DNA of 64,000 bases from Jeotgalibacillus haloalkalitolerans (lineage in GTDB: Bacteria > Bacillota > Bacilli > Bacillales > Jeotgalibacillaceae): the NCBI RefSeq assembly GCF_034427455.1, contig NZ_JAXQNN010000002.1, positions 1-64,000 on the forward strand, written 5' to 3'. A program made the translations under genes and the position numbers. The notes beneath the pieces are model-generated. The model searched no databases and was not told the DNA's origin. It saw only the letters and a program-made list of their open reading frames with translations. Positions 52,526 through 61,735 of this stretch are shown here, one piece after another. Position 1 is the stretch's first letter; each line of letters begins with the position of its first letter.

Positions 52526-53245
52526 TTGAATTTACTGGATGCGAAGAAGAAAGTTCAATTATGGCTCGTTCAGGTTGCCGGGAAATTTAAAGCAAAAGAA
52601 ATTCATTACATTGGTGGAAGTGAAGCACTCCCGTCTCCACTTGAAAGGCCGGAGGAAGCAAAAGTACTGGCACGGCTGGCCCAGGGAGACGAGCAGGCAA
52701 GGTCCTTATTGATCGAGAGAAATTTAAGACTTGTCGTGTATATATCCAGAAAGTTTGAAAATACCGGTATTAACCTTGAAGACCTGATTAGTATTGGTAC
52801 GATTGGACTTATTAAAGCGATTAATACATTCAATATTGAGAAAAATATTAAACTGGCCACTTATGCCTCAAGATGTATTGAAAATGAGATCCTGATGTAT
52901 CTGAGGAGAACCAGCAAATTAAGGTCGGAAGTATCATTTGATGAACCGTTAAATACAGACTGGGATGGAAATGAGCTGCTGCTGTCCGATGTGCTCGGTA
53001 CTGAAAATGACCTGATTGTTAAGGGAATTGAAGAAAAGATGGATAGAGTGCTGTTATACCAGGCGCTAAACATTCTGGATGAAAAAGAATCATTTATTAT
53101 TGAATCAAGGTTCGGTCTTAATGGCAGAAAAGAACACACTCAAAAAGATGTTGCAGATATGATGGGCATCTCGCAGTCCTACATATCCAGACTTGAAAAA
53201 CGGATTATTAAAAGGCTGCAGCGTGAGGTAGCAAAATTGGTATAA
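52526..53245 (+). CDS. sigE: Sporulation sigma factor SigE (pro-form)
   Basis: This 239-residue pro-SigE begins with an amphipathic pro-sequence (about residues 1-27), then '[11 protein letters not shown]', the conserved region near the SpoIIGA cut. Region 2 has '[20 protein letters not shown]' and '[20 protein letters not shown]'; region 4 is '[20 protein letters not shown]'. It directs early mother-cell transcription. The TTG start at 52526 follows AAGGAGTGC; no ATG lies nearby. Confidence 0.97.
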   Translation: MNLLDAKKKVQLWLVQVAGKFKAKEIHYIGGSEALPSPLERPEEAKVLARLAQGDEQARSLLIERNLRLVVYISRKFENTGINLEDLISIGTIGLIKAINTFNIEKNIKLATYASRCIENEILMYLRRTSKLRSEVSFDEPLNTDWDGNELLLSDVLGTENDLIVKGIEEKMDRVLLYQALNILDEKESFIIESRFGLNGRKEHTQKDVADMMGISQSYISRLEKRIIKRLQREVAKLV

Positions 53246-53274
53246 CAGCCATTCTTTTCCTTTAGTGGTTAACC

Positions 53275-53302
53275 GCATATTTTTTTTCTGCAGGGACATA
53301 CT
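53275..53302 (+). promoter_or_regulatory. Possible SigF/SigG promoter of sigG
   Basis: GCATAT (53275-53280) and CATACT (53297-53302) are 16 nt apart, similar to the forespore -35 (TGCATA/TGAATA) and -10 (CATACTA). They lie 38 nt before sigG. In B. subtilis sigG is transcribed by SigF and itself. Confidence 0.5.
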
Positions 53303-53339
53303 GAACGAGAACAATTACTCCCGACTGGAGGAAAATCTC

Positions 53340-54113
53340 ATGTCCCGGAAAGTTGAAATTTGCGGTGTAGATACTTCTTCACTCCCAATTTATAAAAACG
53401 AAGAAATGAGACGGTATTTCTCTGCTTTTCAAAATGGAGATCGTGAAGCGAGAGAAAAACTTGTATACGGAAATCTGAGACTTGTGCTGAGTGTCATTCA
53501 GCGTTTCAGCCACAGGAGTGAAAATCCTGATGATCTGTTTCAGGTAGGCTGTATTGGTTTGTTAAAATCAATTGACAACTTTGATTTAAGTCAGAATGTA
53601 CGCTTTTCAACTTATGCTGTGCCGATGATTATCGGAGAAATCAGACGTCATCTCCGAGATAATAACCCGATTAGAGTGTCAAGATCGCTTCGTGACATTG
53701 CTTATAAATCTTTAAAAGCCAAAGAAGAACTAATGACTGAAACATCAAAAGAACCGACAATCAGTGAAATAGCCAAACGCGCTGAAATTCCTGAAGAAGA
53801 CATTGTATTTGCTCTTGACGCGATTCAGGAACCTGTATCATTATTTGAGCCTGTCTATCAGGATGGCGGTGACCCGGTATATGTAATGGATCAGGTAAAA
53901 GACACACGTGTCAGCGATGAGCGCTGGATTGAAGAGCTGTCTATCAGAGAGGGTATGCTTGACCTCGAAGAAAGGGAGCGCCTGATCGTAAAAAACAGAT
54001 TCTTCAATGGAAAGACACAGATGGAAGTCGCTGAAGAAATCGGCATCTCACAGGCACAGGTATCCCGCCTTGAAAAAGGAGCCATCAAACAGATGAATAA
54101 GTATTTTTCATGA
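53340..54113 (+). CDS. sigG: Late forespore sigma factor SigG
   Basis: This 257-residue sigma factor starts 'SRKVEICGVDTSSLPIYKNE', the conserved SigG N terminus (anti-sigma recognition). Region 2 is 'DDLFQVGCIGLLKSIDNFDL' and 'RFSTYAVPMIIGEIRRHLRD'; region 4 'GKTQMEVAEEIGISQAQVSR'. It drives late forespore genes such as sspA-type genes. ATG 53340 follows TGGAGG; the longer frame from 53265 runs over the promoter. Confidence 0.97.
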   Translation: MSRKVEICGVDTSSLPIYKNEEMRRYFSAFQNGDREAREKLVYGNLRLVLSVIQRFSHRSENPDDLFQVGCIGLLKSIDNFDLSQNVRFSTYAVPMIIGEIRRHLRDNNPIRVSRSLRDIAYKSLKAKEELMTETSKEPTISEIAKRAEIPEEDIVFALDAIQEPVSLFEPVYQDGGDPVYVMDQVKDTRVSDERWIEELSIREGMLDLEERERLIVKNRFFNGKTQMEVAEEIGISQAQVSRLEKGAIKQMNKYFS

Positions 54114-54143
54114 GAGAAGAATGTAGAATTCTTCTCTTTTTTA
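54113..54143 (+). terminator. Intrinsic terminator of sigG
   Basis: AGAGAAGAAT / ATTCTTCTCT with a 5-nt loop followed by six T; it begins at the last base of sigG. Confidence 0.88.
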
Positions 54144-54199
54144 CATTGCTTCGTAAAACAGGGTTCTTTGCATAGAATAGTGTAAGGAGGAGATACACG

Positions 54200-54445
54200 A
54201 TGAGAATTTCTGATCTGCAATCAAAAGATGTTGTTTCAATCACGGATGGTAAAAAGCTTGGGCTGATCGCTGATATCGACCTGAACGTCTATACCGGTAT
54301 GATTGACTCATTTGTTTTGCAATCCTCAGGGGGCTGGTTCAACCGGGGTGAAGAAGTCAGGATCAAATGGAAAGACGTTGCAAAGATCGGGAATGATGTA
54401 ATTCTTGTTAAAAATATTGATAAAGCTGACGGGCTAATCAATTAA
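54200..54445 (+). CDS. ylmC: YlmC/YmxH family PRC-barrel sporulation protein
   Basis: This 81-residue PRC-barrel-like protein contains 'SDLQSKDVVSITDGKKLGLI', 'DIDLNVYTGMIDSFVL' and 'RIKWKDVAKIGNDVILVK', the usual YlmC/YmxH plan. The function is not known beyond sporulation-linked expression. AAGGAGGAG precedes the ATG. ylmA, an ABC ATPase gene in B. subtilis at this point, is absent. Confidence 0.9.
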   Translation: MRISDLQSKDVVSITDGKKLGLIADIDLNVYTGMIDSFVLQSSGGWFNRGEEVRIKWKDVAKIGNDVILVKNIDKADGLIN

Positions 54446-54513
54446 AGAGATTTTTACGGTTTTATGATACACTTTTGAGAGAATCTCTGCTTGCACAGAA
54501 AGGTTTGATCGCA

Positions 54514-55326
54514 ATGGGAATGATGGTTGACCAAACAAATACGTTTCTGGAATCTTCTTCATGGAAAAAAAGATTCCCGGGTCTGACTGCGCTCTTTACA
54601 ACAAAACACGGCGGAGTCAGTCAAGGGTATTTTTCGTCATTAAATACAGGATTGCATGTTAATGATCAGCGTCTTGATGTCATTCATAATCGTCATACAG
54701 TTGCCCGGAACAGCGGGTGGGAATTGAATAAATGGATATTTGCAGATCAGGTTCACGGAACCCGTGTCGTACAGGTGACATCACGTCATGCCGGCATGGG
54801 AACTGAAAACTACAGTGGTGCCGTCAAAGCAGCTGACGGCCTCTGGACTTTTGATCAGGGAGTTGGTCTGTCACTAGGTTTTGCTGATTGTGTTCCAATC
54901 TATTTTGCTGAGCCTGAAACCGGATATGCCGGTGTGGCTCATGCAGGATGGAAAGGATCCGTTGGTAATATAGCAGGTGAGATGATCAGACAGGCTGCCG
55001 AAGCTGGCGTATGTGCAGAAAAGGTTTACGTGATGATCGGGCCGTCTATCGGTGAATGCTGTTACCAGGTGGATCAGAGAGTAATTGATCAGATTCCCGA
55101 AGATATTTCAGGCAAAGGCATTTATGAAACAGTGGCTGAAGGTCAGTATAAACTCAATTTGCAGGAACTGAATAAGCAGCTTTTATTAAAAGCCGGGGTT
55201 AAAGAGCATCACATTGAAATCAGCGGGATGTGTACAGGCTGTTATGATCAGCTGTTTTTTTCACACAGAAGAGATCAGGGGAAAACCGGCAGGATGTCTG
55301 CAGTCATTGGATGGAGGGAATCATAA
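54514..55326 (+). CDS. pgeF: PgeF/YlmD, multicopper-like purine nucleoside phosphorylase / editing enzyme
   Basis: This 270-residue DUF152 (YfiH/laccase-domain) protein has metal-site residues 'ADQVHGTRVV' (His), 'FADCVPIYF' (Cys) and 'AHAGWKGSVGNI' (His), with 'GPSIGECCYQV' and 'FFSHRRDQGKTGRM' typical. Family members cleave purine nucleosides with phosphate; E. coli YfiH edits peptidoglycan precursors. ATG 54514 follows AGAAAGG; a TTG at 54475 lacks a site. Confidence 0.9.
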   Translation: MGMMVDQTNTFLESSSWKKRFPGLTALFTTKHGGVSQGYFSSLNTGLHVNDQRLDVIHNRHTVARNSGWELNKWIFADQVHGTRVVQVTSRHAGMGTENYSGAVKAADGLWTFDQGVGLSLGFADCVPIYFAEPETGYAGVAHAGWKGSVGNIAGEMIRQAAEAGVCAEKVYVMIGPSIGECCYQVDQRVIDQIPEDISGKGIYETVAEGQYKLNLQELNKQLLLKAGVKEHHIEISGMCTGCYDQLFFSHRRDQGKTGRMSAVIGWRES

Positions 55327-55328
55327 CA

Positions 55329-56000
55329 TTGAAGGTATCTGAAAAACTTAATCTGATTAATAAAGAAATTTTCACAGCCTGTGAACGTGTGGGCAGACAG
55401 GCTGATTCAGTTAAAATCGTTGCTGTCACCAAATATGTGAGTAATGAACGTACACAGGAAGCCGTAGATGCAGGACTGATTCATCTTGGAGAGAATCGTC
55501 CTGAAGGTTTTAAAGAAAAAAGAGATGCTGTGTCAGGAAACGTTAAATGGCACTTTATCGGTTCACTGCAATCAAGAAAAGTGAAAAATGTCATTAATGA
55601 GATTGATGTTCTTCATTCACTGGATAGAATGTCACTTGCAAAAGAAATTCAAAAGCGTGCAGATCAAAAAATTGATTGTTTTTTGCAGGTAAATGTGTCA
55701 GGAGAAGAACAAAAACATGGACTTTCTCCAGAAAATGCGGCTCAATTTGTCGAAGAACTGGCAAACTATGATAAAATAAATGTAATTGGATTAATGACAA
55801 TGGCGCCGCTGACTGAAGATGAAGAGGTGATCCGCAGCTGTTTTAAACAGCTGGCAGTGCTGAGAGACTCCATTGCTGCAAAAAACCTGCAGCATGCACC
55901 GTGCACTGAGTTGTCAATGGGCATGTCAAATGACTTTACCATTGCCATTGAAGAAGGAGCTACCTACATAAGAATCGGATCTTCGCTCGTCGGAGAATAA
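55329..56000 (+). CDS. ylmE: YlmE/YggS, pyridoxal-phosphate homeostasis protein
   Basis: This 223-residue single-domain alanine-racemase fold protein binds PLP through the Lys in '[13 protein letters not shown]'. '[17 protein letters not shown]', '[16 protein letters not shown]' and '[20 protein letters not shown]' are family motifs. It buffers PLP and affects amino-acid pools. The TTG start at 55329 follows GGAGGG, 2 nt after the pgeF stop; the ATG at 55311 lies in pgeF. Confidence 0.93.
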   Translation: MKVSEKLNLINKEIFTACERVGRQADSVKIVAVTKYVSNERTQEAVDAGLIHLGENRPEGFKEKRDAVSGNVKWHFIGSLQSRKVKNVINEIDVLHSLDRMSLAKEIQKRADQKIDCFLQVNVSGEEQKHGLSPENAAQFVEELANYDKINVIGLMTMAPLTEDEEVIRSCFKQLAVLRDSIAAKNLQHAPCTELSMGMSNDFTIAIEEGATYIRIGSSLVGE

Positions 56001-56017
56001 AGGAGGAAATCCGTGTT

Positions 56018-56428
56018 ATGGGGATGAAAACGAAATTTAAAGATTTTTTCTTTGGTGAAGAAGAGGAGTATTTTGAGGAAATGACTGAAGAAACTCCTGA
56101 GGAAGTAAGAAGCGTCAGAAAACCTGCCCAAAAGCAGAATGTCGTCAGTCTCCAGAGCGTTCAGCAATCATCCAAAATGGTATTGATGGAACCCAGGATG
56201 TATGCTGAAGCTCAGGAAATCGCTGATCATCTGAAAAGTCACCGTGCGGTAGTGGTGAATCTACAGAGAATCAGCAAAGATCAGGCAAAGCGGATTGTTG
56301 ATTTCCTCAGCGGGACGGTTTACGCAATTGGCGGTGACATTCAGCGTGTAGGTACAGACATCTTCTTATGTACACCTGATAATATAGAGGTCAGCGGAAA
56401 TATAACTGACCTGATCCAAGAAGATTAA
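56018..56428 (+). CDS. sepF: Cell division protein SepF
   Basis: This 136-residue protein has an amphipathic membrane helix at the N terminus ('[10 protein letters not shown]'), an acidic linker, then the SepF domain with '[19 protein letters not shown]', '[20 protein letters not shown]' and '[19 protein letters not shown]'. It bundles FtsZ and anchors it together with FtsA. ATG 56018 (or 56024) follows GGAGGAAATCC. Confidence 0.96.
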   Translation: MGMKTKFKDFFFGEEEEYFEEMTEETPEEVRSVRKPAQKQNVVSLQSVQQSSKMVLMEPRMYAEAQEIADHLKSHRAVVVNLQRISKDQAKRIVDFLSGTVYAIGGDIQRVGTDIFLCTPDNIEVSGNITDLIQED

Positions 56429-56451
56429 GATGATGGGTGGTTAAAAGCAGC

Positions 56452-56727
56452 ATGCAAAGTGTTTTAATAACGATTATCCAGCTGTTACAGCAGCTGATGG
56501 TCTTTTACAGCTATGCACTAATTATTTACATTTTACTTTCGTGGTTTCCAAACGCCAGAGAAAGCAGCTTTGGCCAGATCCTGGGGAGAATCTGTGAACC
56601 TTACCTGGAGCCGTTCCGCAGAATTATTCCACCGCTTGGCATGATTGATATCTCGCCGCTGGTTGCAATTATATCATTGAACTTAGCTGTGTCAGGCCTG
56701 ACTCAAATAATTCGATTACTTTATTAA
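56452..56727 (+). CDS. ylmG: YlmG/YggT family membrane protein
   Basis: This 91-residue protein with two hydrophobic segments has the YGGT pattern: 'YSYALIIYILLSWFPNARES' and 'ICEPYLEPFRRIIPPLGMID'. YggT-type proteins act in osmotic tolerance and, in plastids, in nucleoid/division placement. ATG 56452 is spaced 12 nt from GGGTGG; a GTG at 56437 overlaps it. Terminator follows. Confidence 0.92.
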   Translation: MQSVLITIIQLLQQLMVFYSYALIIYILLSWFPNARESSFGQILGRICEPYLEPFRRIIPPLGMIDISPLVAIISLNLAVSGLTQIIRLLY

Positions 56728-56733
56728 AATCAG

Positions 56734-56765
56734 CCCGGTGGCAATCACCGGGTTTTCTTTTTTAG
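56734..56765 (+). terminator. Intrinsic terminator after ylmG
   Basis: CCCGGTG / CACCGGG with a 5-nt loop followed by a T-rich run. Confidence 0.82.
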
Positions 56766-56855
56766 TATCAATGACATAGCTTGAAAATAAATCGGGTACT
56801 CATCTGCAAAGCATGTACCATTTAAACAGAGCATTTTTATAAAGGGTGTGAACAT

Positions 56856-57632
56856 ATGTCAGTTTATCAGCATTTTCGTGATGAAGAAAAAGGCTTTATC
56901 GATCAGGTCCTGGACTGGAAGCAGGATGTGGAATTAAAATATGCACCAAGACTTACCGCTTTTCTCGACCCGCGTCAGCAGCATATTATGCAGTCAATTA
57001 TCGGTTCAGCCGCGGATATTAAAGTTGCTTTTGAAGGTGGCGCAGAAGATAGTGAACGAAAAAGAGCGCTGCTTTACCCGGATTATTTAGAGCCTGTCAA
57101 AGATGACTTTGAGCTGGCACTGCTCGATGTGGGATTTCCATCTAAATTTGTTCAGCTCACACACGGTGATATATTAGGCTCGCTGATGGGGCTTGGAATA
57201 AAAAGAGAAGCACTGGGGGACATTCTGACTTCCAGGGATCGGATTCAGCTGATTTCAACAAAAGAAATGAAGGATTTTCTGATCATGAATCTGGTGCAGG
57301 CTGGGAAAGCAAAAGTGCAGGTAACAGAAGAAAAATGGGAGAGCATCATCGAGCCTGAAAATAAATGGACAGAAAAAAATGTACTTGTCTCGTCAATGAG
57401 GCTTGATACAGTGCTGGCCGGGGCAGTAAATATTTCAAGACAAAAAGCACAGCTTTTGATTCAGGGTGGAAAAGTAAAGGTGAACTTCAGGCAGGAAGAG
57501 AAAACTTCATTTGAACTGGATCAGGGAGATATGATTTCTGTCAGAGGCTACGGGAGAATGCGTGTAGGTGAGCAAAGCGGGATAACAAAGAAAGATAAGA
57601 TCCGACTTAATTTTTATTTTCTGCAATCTTAA
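56856..57632 (+). CDS. ylmH: YlmH, S4-domain RNA-binding protein
   Basis: This 258-residue protein has a YlmH N-terminal part ('DEEKGFIDQVLDWKQ', 'RLTAFLDPRQQHI') and a C-terminal S4 domain (about 180-240, 'RLDTVLAGAVNISRQKAQLL', 'IQGGKVKVNF'). In B. subtilis YlmH binds stalled 50S-peptidyl-tRNA complexes and can replace RqcP in ribosome quality control. AAAGGGTGTG precedes the ATG. Next to divIVA as in other Bacillales. Confidence 0.93.
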   Translation: MSVYQHFRDEEKGFIDQVLDWKQDVELKYAPRLTAFLDPRQQHIMQSIIGSAADIKVAFEGGAEDSERKRALLYPDYLEPVKDDFELALLDVGFPSKFVQLTHGDILGSLMGLGIKREALGDILTSRDRIQLISTKEMKDFLIMNLVQAGKAKVQVTEEKWESIIEPENKWTEKNVLVSSMRLDTVLAGAVNISRQKAQLLIQGGKVKVNFRQEEKTSFELDQGDMISVRGYGRMRVGEQSGITKKDKIRLNFYFLQS

Positions 57633-57651
57633 TACAAGAATTAAAAGGATT

Positions 57652-57682
57652 TTTACACAAAACGTCGAATCATCAGTATAAT
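57652..57682 (+). promoter_or_regulatory. Possible promoter of divIVA
   Basis: TTTACA (57652-57657), 19 nt, TATAAT (57677-57682). The -10 is perfect; the spacer is longer than usual. Confidence 0.4.
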
Positions 57683-57717
57683 GGAATTTAGATCATAACG
57701 ACATGGAGGTGCACATT

Positions 57718-58227
57718 ATGCCATTATCGCCACTCGATATACATAATAAAGATTTCAGCCGGGGGTTCAGAGGCTACGATGAAGATGAAGTAAATGAATT
57801 CCTCGATCACGTCATGAGAGATTATGAGCTTGTGTTACGTGAAAAGAAAGAGCTTGAGGAAAAGCTGAACAATCATACTGAAAGACTTGGTCATTTCACA
57901 ACAATTGAAGAAACACTCAATAAATCAATCGTTGTCGCTCAGGAAGCAGCTGAAGAAGTGAAACGAAATGCAACAAAAGAAGCAAAACTGATTGTAAAAG
58001 AAGCAGAAAAAAATGCTGATCGCATCGTAAACGAATCATTAACTAAAGCGCGTAAAATTGCGCTCGAGATTGAAGATCTGAAGAAGCAGTCAAAAGTTTT
58101 CCGTACGCGCTTTAAAATGCTGATCGAAGCACAGCTGGATTTAATCAGCCATGATGACTGGGACGAGCTGATGGAATATGATCTTGATACAGAAGAGCTG
58201 AAAAGCCTGTCACCGGAACACGAATAA
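57718..58227 (+). CDS. divIVA: DivIVA, polar/septal curvature-sensing protein
   Basis: This 169-residue coiled-coil protein begins 'PLSPLDIHNKDFSRGFRGYD', the lipid-binding domain with exposed Phe and Arg (residues 17-18 region), followed by 'DEVNEFLDHVMRDYELVLRE' and a long coil to about 150. It marks septa and poles and places MinJ/MinCD and, in sporulation, the origin. ATG 57718 follows TGGAGGTG; the ATG at 57703 is part of that site. Confidence 0.96.
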   Translation: MPLSPLDIHNKDFSRGFRGYDEDEVNEFLDHVMRDYELVLREKKELEEKLNNHTERLGHFTTIEETLNKSIVVAQEAAEEVKRNATKEAKLIVKEAEKNADRIVNESLTKARKIALEIEDLKKQSKVFRTRFKMLIEAQLDLISHDDWDELMEYDLDTEELKSLSPEHE

Positions 58228-58233
58228 GAAATA

Positions 58234-58262
58234 TTGACGTATCATACTTATGTTACTATAAT
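58234..58262 (+). promoter_or_regulatory. SigA promoter of the ileS T-box transcript
   Basis: TTGACG (58234-58239), 17 nt, TATAAT (58257-58262). The start would be near 58269, just before T-box stem I. Confidence 0.85.
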
Positions 58263-58317
58263 TAAACTGTTAAAATGAAATTCAATCTCTATGCACTTAT
58301 ACATTGAATCAACTTTG

Positions 58318-58556
58318 AAGGGAACAGTACGCTGACTGATAACCGGCTAATAGCGATCCGGGGGTGGTGAAAGCCCGGAGCGGAAAGTCAGAGGAACATC
58401 ATCCCGGAGTTTTCAGGCCGAACGAAGTAAGCCTGAACGTGTGACAGCGTTAACCGTTACTTAAGTGGAAGAAGTGTGATCTTTTTCTATAAGGGTGGTA
58501 CCGCGTGAAGCACAGGCTCTCTCGTCCCTTTACCAGGGATGGGGGGCTTTTTTTAT
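58318..58556 (+). promoter_or_regulatory. T-box riboswitch, isoleucine specific, upstream of ileS
   Basis: It contains the T-box sequence AAGGGTGGTACCGCG (58491-58505), which pairs with uncharged tRNA acceptor ends, followed by the competing terminator (58514-58556, TCGTCCCT / AGGGATGGGGG then T7). Stem I is visible from about 58318, and the likely specifier is ATC (58398-58400) in GGAACATCATCC. An Ile codon fits the downstream gene. Low charged tRNA-Ile would favour antitermination. Confidence 0.93.
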
Positions 58557-58596
58557 TTTTAATCTTTTTGTTATAGTCCAATGTGGTATTTGCACA

Positions 58597-58719
58597 GCTG
58601 TTGATTGGAGCGTAAGGGGGCGACTCCTGCGGCAGGAAGGGACTTGTGAGGCCATGGCGAAGCCTGCGGGCTCACCGCCCGGCCGCGGAAAGCGTCCCCC
58701 TGGAGCGAAAGTCAACAGC
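58597..58719 (+). repeat. Interspersed repeat copy R6 (no linked terminator)
   Basis: It is bounded by GCTGTTGA (58597-58604) and TCAACAGC (58712-58719), a perfect outer inverted repeat. The core again has GAGCGTAAGGGGGCGACTCC and GGAAAGCGTCCCCCTGGAGC. It lies between the T-box terminator and the ileS ribosome site, so it is within the ileS mRNA leader. Confidence 0.8.
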
Positions 58720-58761
58720 CAATTTAACAAAGACATTTTCTAATACACAGGAGGAGTAATC

Positions 58762-61539
58762 ATGGAATACAAAAATACCTTATTGATGCCGAAAACTGCA
58801 TTCCCGATGCGTGGCAACCTGCCAAATCGTGAACCTGAAATGCAGGAAAAATGGGCAGAAATGGATATCTATAAAAAAGTACAGGAAAGAACAGCCGGAC
58901 GTCCGCTTTTCGTCCTGCATGATGGACCACCATATGCAAACGGAGACCTCCACATGGGTCATGCACTGAACAAAGTATTAAAAGACTTTATCGTGCGCTA
59001 TAAATCAATGAGCGGATTCCAGGCTCCGTACGTACCAGGCTGGGATACACATGGTCTGCCAATTGAACAGGCACTGACAAATAAGGGTGTAAAGCGTAAA
59101 GAGATGACAGTTGCAGAATTCCGTGAAAAGTGTGCTGAGTATGCACTTCAGCAGATTGATAATCAGCGCACGCAGTTCAAGCGTATCGGTGTCCGGGGTG
59201 ACTGGGATAACCCTTACATCACACTGAACCCTGAATACGAAGCTGAACAGATCCGTGTATTCGGTGAAATGGCGAAAAAAGGCTATATCTATAAAGGGAA
59301 AAAGCCTGTTTACTGGTCTCCTTCAAGTGAATCTGCATTAGCAGAAGCTGAAATTGAGTATCAGGATAAGCGCTCAGCATCTATTTATGTATCTTTTGAT
59401 GTGAAAGACGGTAAGGGTAAGCTGGATGAGAATACTTCGTTTGTGATCTGGACAACAACGCCGTGGACAATTCCTGCAAACCTGGCAATCGCACTTCATC
59501 CTGAACTGGAATATGTAGTTGCAGATACAGGTAGCAAAAAATTTGTTGTCGCAAAAGAACTGCTTGAAACAGTACAGGAAACAATGGGCTGGGAAAAAGC
59601 TGAAGTGGCTGCGACTTTTAAAGGGTCAGAGCTTGAGCACGTAACAGCCGGCCACCCTTTATATGATCGTGAATCACTAGTTGTACTTGGTGAGCACGTA
59701 ACGACTGATGCAGGTACCGGCTGTGTTCATACAGCACCTGGACATGGTGAAGATGACTTTATCGTTGGTAAACAGTACGGACTTGACGTGCTTTGCCCGG
59801 TTGATGACCGCGGTGTGTTTACAGATGAAGCGCCTGGATTTGAAGGATTGTTCTATGATAAGGCAAACAAGCCGATCACTGAAAAGCTTGAAGAAGCAGG
59901 TGCACTATTAAAGCTTGAATTCTTCACGCACAGTTATCCGCATGACTGGAGAACGAAGAAGCCGATTATCTTCCGTGCAACTGCACAGTGGTTTGCTTCA
60001 ATCGATAAGTTCAGAGAAGAGCTGATGCAGGCAGTTAAAGATACAAAGTGGATTCCTGGCTGGGGTGAAACAAGACTCTTTAACATGGTCCGTGACCGCG
60101 GAGACTGGTGTATTTCAAGACAGCGTGCATGGGGTGTGCCGATTCCGGTTTTCTATGCAGAGAATGGAGAAGCGATCATTACTGAAGAAACAATCGATCA
60201 TGTATCCAGCCTGTTCGCTGAGCACGGTTCAAATATCTGGTTTGAGCGCGACGCAAATGATTTACTTCCTGAAGGGTTTACACATGAAGGAAGCCCGAAC
60301 GGACGCTTCACAAAAGAAACGGATATTATGGATGTATGGTTCGACAGCGGTTCATCGCATCAATCTGTACTTAAGGTCCGCGATGAGCTTCAGCGCCCTG
60401 CTGATCTTTATCTTGAAGGAAGTGACCAGTACAGAGGATGGTTTAACTCTTCACTGACAACGGGTGTAGCTGTTACTGGCAAGGCACCTTATAAAGGTGT
60501 GTTAAGCCATGGATTTGCTCTTGATGGTAATGGCCGTAAGATGAGTAAATCTCTTGGTAACGTTGTCCTGCCATCCAAGGTTATGAATCAGCTTGGAGCG
60601 GATATTCTGAGACTGTGGGTTGCTTCTGTTGACTATCAGGCAGATGTTCGTGTATCTGATCCGATCTTAAAGCAGGTTGCTGAAGTTTACCGTAAAATGC
60701 GTAATACACTGCGCTTCCTTCTGGCAAACCTTGCTGATTTTGATCCGTCAAAAGATGCAGTATCATTTGAAGATTTGAGAGAAGTCGACCAGTTTATGAT
60801 GGTGAGACTGAATCAGGTCGTGAAATCAGTTACAAATGCATATGAAAACTATGAGTTTGCATCAATCTATCATACGATCAACAATTTCTGTACAACTGAC
60901 CTGAGTTCATTCTACCTTGACTTTGCAAAAGACATTCTGTATATCGAGGCTGAAAATCATCAGGATCGCCGCGCAATGCAGACGGTGATGTATGAGTCAC
61001 TTGTATCACTGGTTAAGCTGTTATCCCCAATTCTTTCTCATACAGCTGACGAAGTATGGGCGTTCATTCCTGGTGTTGAAGAAGAAAGTGTTCAGCTGAC
61101 AGATATGCCTGAGGCAGCATCTTATGATAATGAGACAGCGCTGCTTGATAAGTGGAATGCGTTCCTTGATGTAAGAGATGATGTGTTGAAAGCACTTGAG
61201 GAAGCAAGAAGCACGAAGCTGATTGGTAAATCTCTTGCAGCGAAGGTAACGCTTTATGCGGATGAAAAGACGCATGAATTACTTTCTTCTGTAAAAGAGG
61301 ATCTCAAGCAGCTGTTCATCGTTTCTGACTTTGAGCTTGCAGCTTCATCTGACAATGTTCCGGAACAGGCAATCAAGTTTGACGGACATACTGTTGCAGT
61401 TGAAAAAGCTGAGGGTGAAACGTGTGATAGATGCTGGACGGTCACAACAGACGTTGGTAAAGACAGCGATCATCCAACGCTTTGCACAAGATGTGCGACT
61501 GTTGTAAAAGAGAACTACGCAGACGTTGCTGCAGAATAA
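58762..61539 (+). CDS. ileS: Isoleucyl-tRNA synthetase
   Basis: This class I aminoacyl-tRNA synthetase of 925 residues has '[15 protein letters not shown]' (HIGH), the editing domain (about 200-390, '[16 protein letters not shown]'), '[12 protein letters not shown]' (KMSKS) and a C-terminal zinc site 'CDRCW...CTRC'. The length and zinc tail are the bacterial type, usually mupirocin-sensitive. CACAGGAGGAG precedes the ATG. Control by the T-box upstream. ylyA, between ileS and lspA in B. subtilis, is absent. Confidence 0.97.
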   Translation: MEYKNTLLMPKTAFPMRGNLPNREPEMQEKWAEMDIYKKVQERTAGRPLFVLHDGPPYANGDLHMGHALNKVLKDFIVRYKSMSGFQAPYVPGWDTHGLPIEQALTNKGVKRKEMTVAEFREKCAEYALQQIDNQRTQFKRIGVRGDWDNPYITLNPEYEAEQIRVFGEMAKKGYIYKGKKPVYWSPSSESALAEAEIEYQDKRSASIYVSFDVKDGKGKLDENTSFVIWTTTPWTIPANLAIALHPELEYVVADTGSKKFVVAKELLETVQETMGWEKAEVAATFKGSELEHVTAGHPLYDRESLVVLGEHVTTDAGTGCVHTAPGHGEDDFIVGKQYGLDVLCPVDDRGVFTDEAPGFEGLFYDKANKPITEKLEEAGALLKLEFFTHSYPHDWRTKKPIIFRATAQWFASIDKFREELMQAVKDTKWIPGWGETRLFNMVRDRGDWCISRQRAWGVPIPVFYAENGEAIITEETIDHVSSLFAEHGSNIWFERDANDLLPEGFTHEGSPNGRFTKETDIMDVWFDSGSSHQSVLKVRDELQRPADLYLEGSDQYRGWFNSSLTTGVAVTGKAPYKGVLSHGFALDGNGRKMSKSLGNVVLPSKVMNQLGADILRLWVASVDYQADVRVSDPILKQVAEVYRKMRNTLRFLLANLADFDPSKDAVSFEDLREVDQFMMVRLNQVVKSVTNAYENYEFASIYHTINNFCTTDLSSFYLDFAKDILYIEAENHQDRRAMQTVMYESLVSLVKLLSPILSHTADEVWAFIPGVEEESVQLTDMPEAASYDNETALLDKWNAFLDVRDDVLKALEEARSTKLIGKSLAAKVTLYADEKTHELLSSVKEDLKQLFIVSDFELAASSDNVPEQAIKFDGHTVAVEKAEGETCDRCWTVTTDVGKDSDHPTLCTRCATVVKENYADVAAE

Positions 61540-61548
61540 ATCCCTTTG

Positions 61549-61579
61549 AGCTGCCGGTTATAATACCGGCAGCTTTTTT
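61549..61579 (+). terminator. Intrinsic terminator of ileS
   Basis: AGCTGCCGGT / ACCGGCAGCT with a 6-nt loop and six T. Confidence 0.9.
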
Positions 61580-61595
61580 ACTTTAAGAGTGCATA

Positions 61596-61735
61596 GATTT
61601 TGGCTCATTCCATGCCTGCTTGCAGGCATGGCTTTTCAAGCAGAACTTGAAAAGTACCGAATAAGAAAAGAAAGCTGAAATTCAAGCTCGCTTGATTTCA
61701 GCTTTCTTTTCTTATTCGGTAAATGAGCCAAAATC
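61596..61735. repeat. 140-nt fully paired cloverleaf (four-way junction) element
   Basis: Closing stem: GATTTTGGCTCATT (61596-61609) with AATGAGCCAAAATC (61722-61735), 14 bp. Inside lie three hairpins with no spare bases: 61610-61631 (10 bp, TT loop), 61632-61654 (9 bp, 5-nt loop), 61655-61721 (32 bp, one bulged T, TC loop). In total 130 of 140 nt are paired. It lies between the ileS terminator and the lspA promoter, codes for nothing, and has no T-run of its own. Confidence 0.9.

Larger units (their letters stand above)
58228..58761 (+). other. Non-coding region divIVA-ileS (T-box leader plus repeat R6)
   Basis: This 534-bp stretch holds a SigA promoter, the ileS T-box leader, its terminator, interspersed repeat R6 and the ileS ribosome site. 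ORFs in it run through the repeat and have no coding character. Confidence 0.85.

Noticed and set aside
58495-58743. 82-codon ORF between the T-box and ileS
   Set aside because: It begins in the T-box sequence and runs through repeat R6; its Gly/Pro/Arg-rich composition comes from the repeat, and it has no ribosome site.
61596-61735. Reading the cloverleaf as a simple lspA or ileS terminator
   Set aside because: The ileS terminator with its T-run is already complete at 61549-61579, and none of the hairpins here ends in a T-run.
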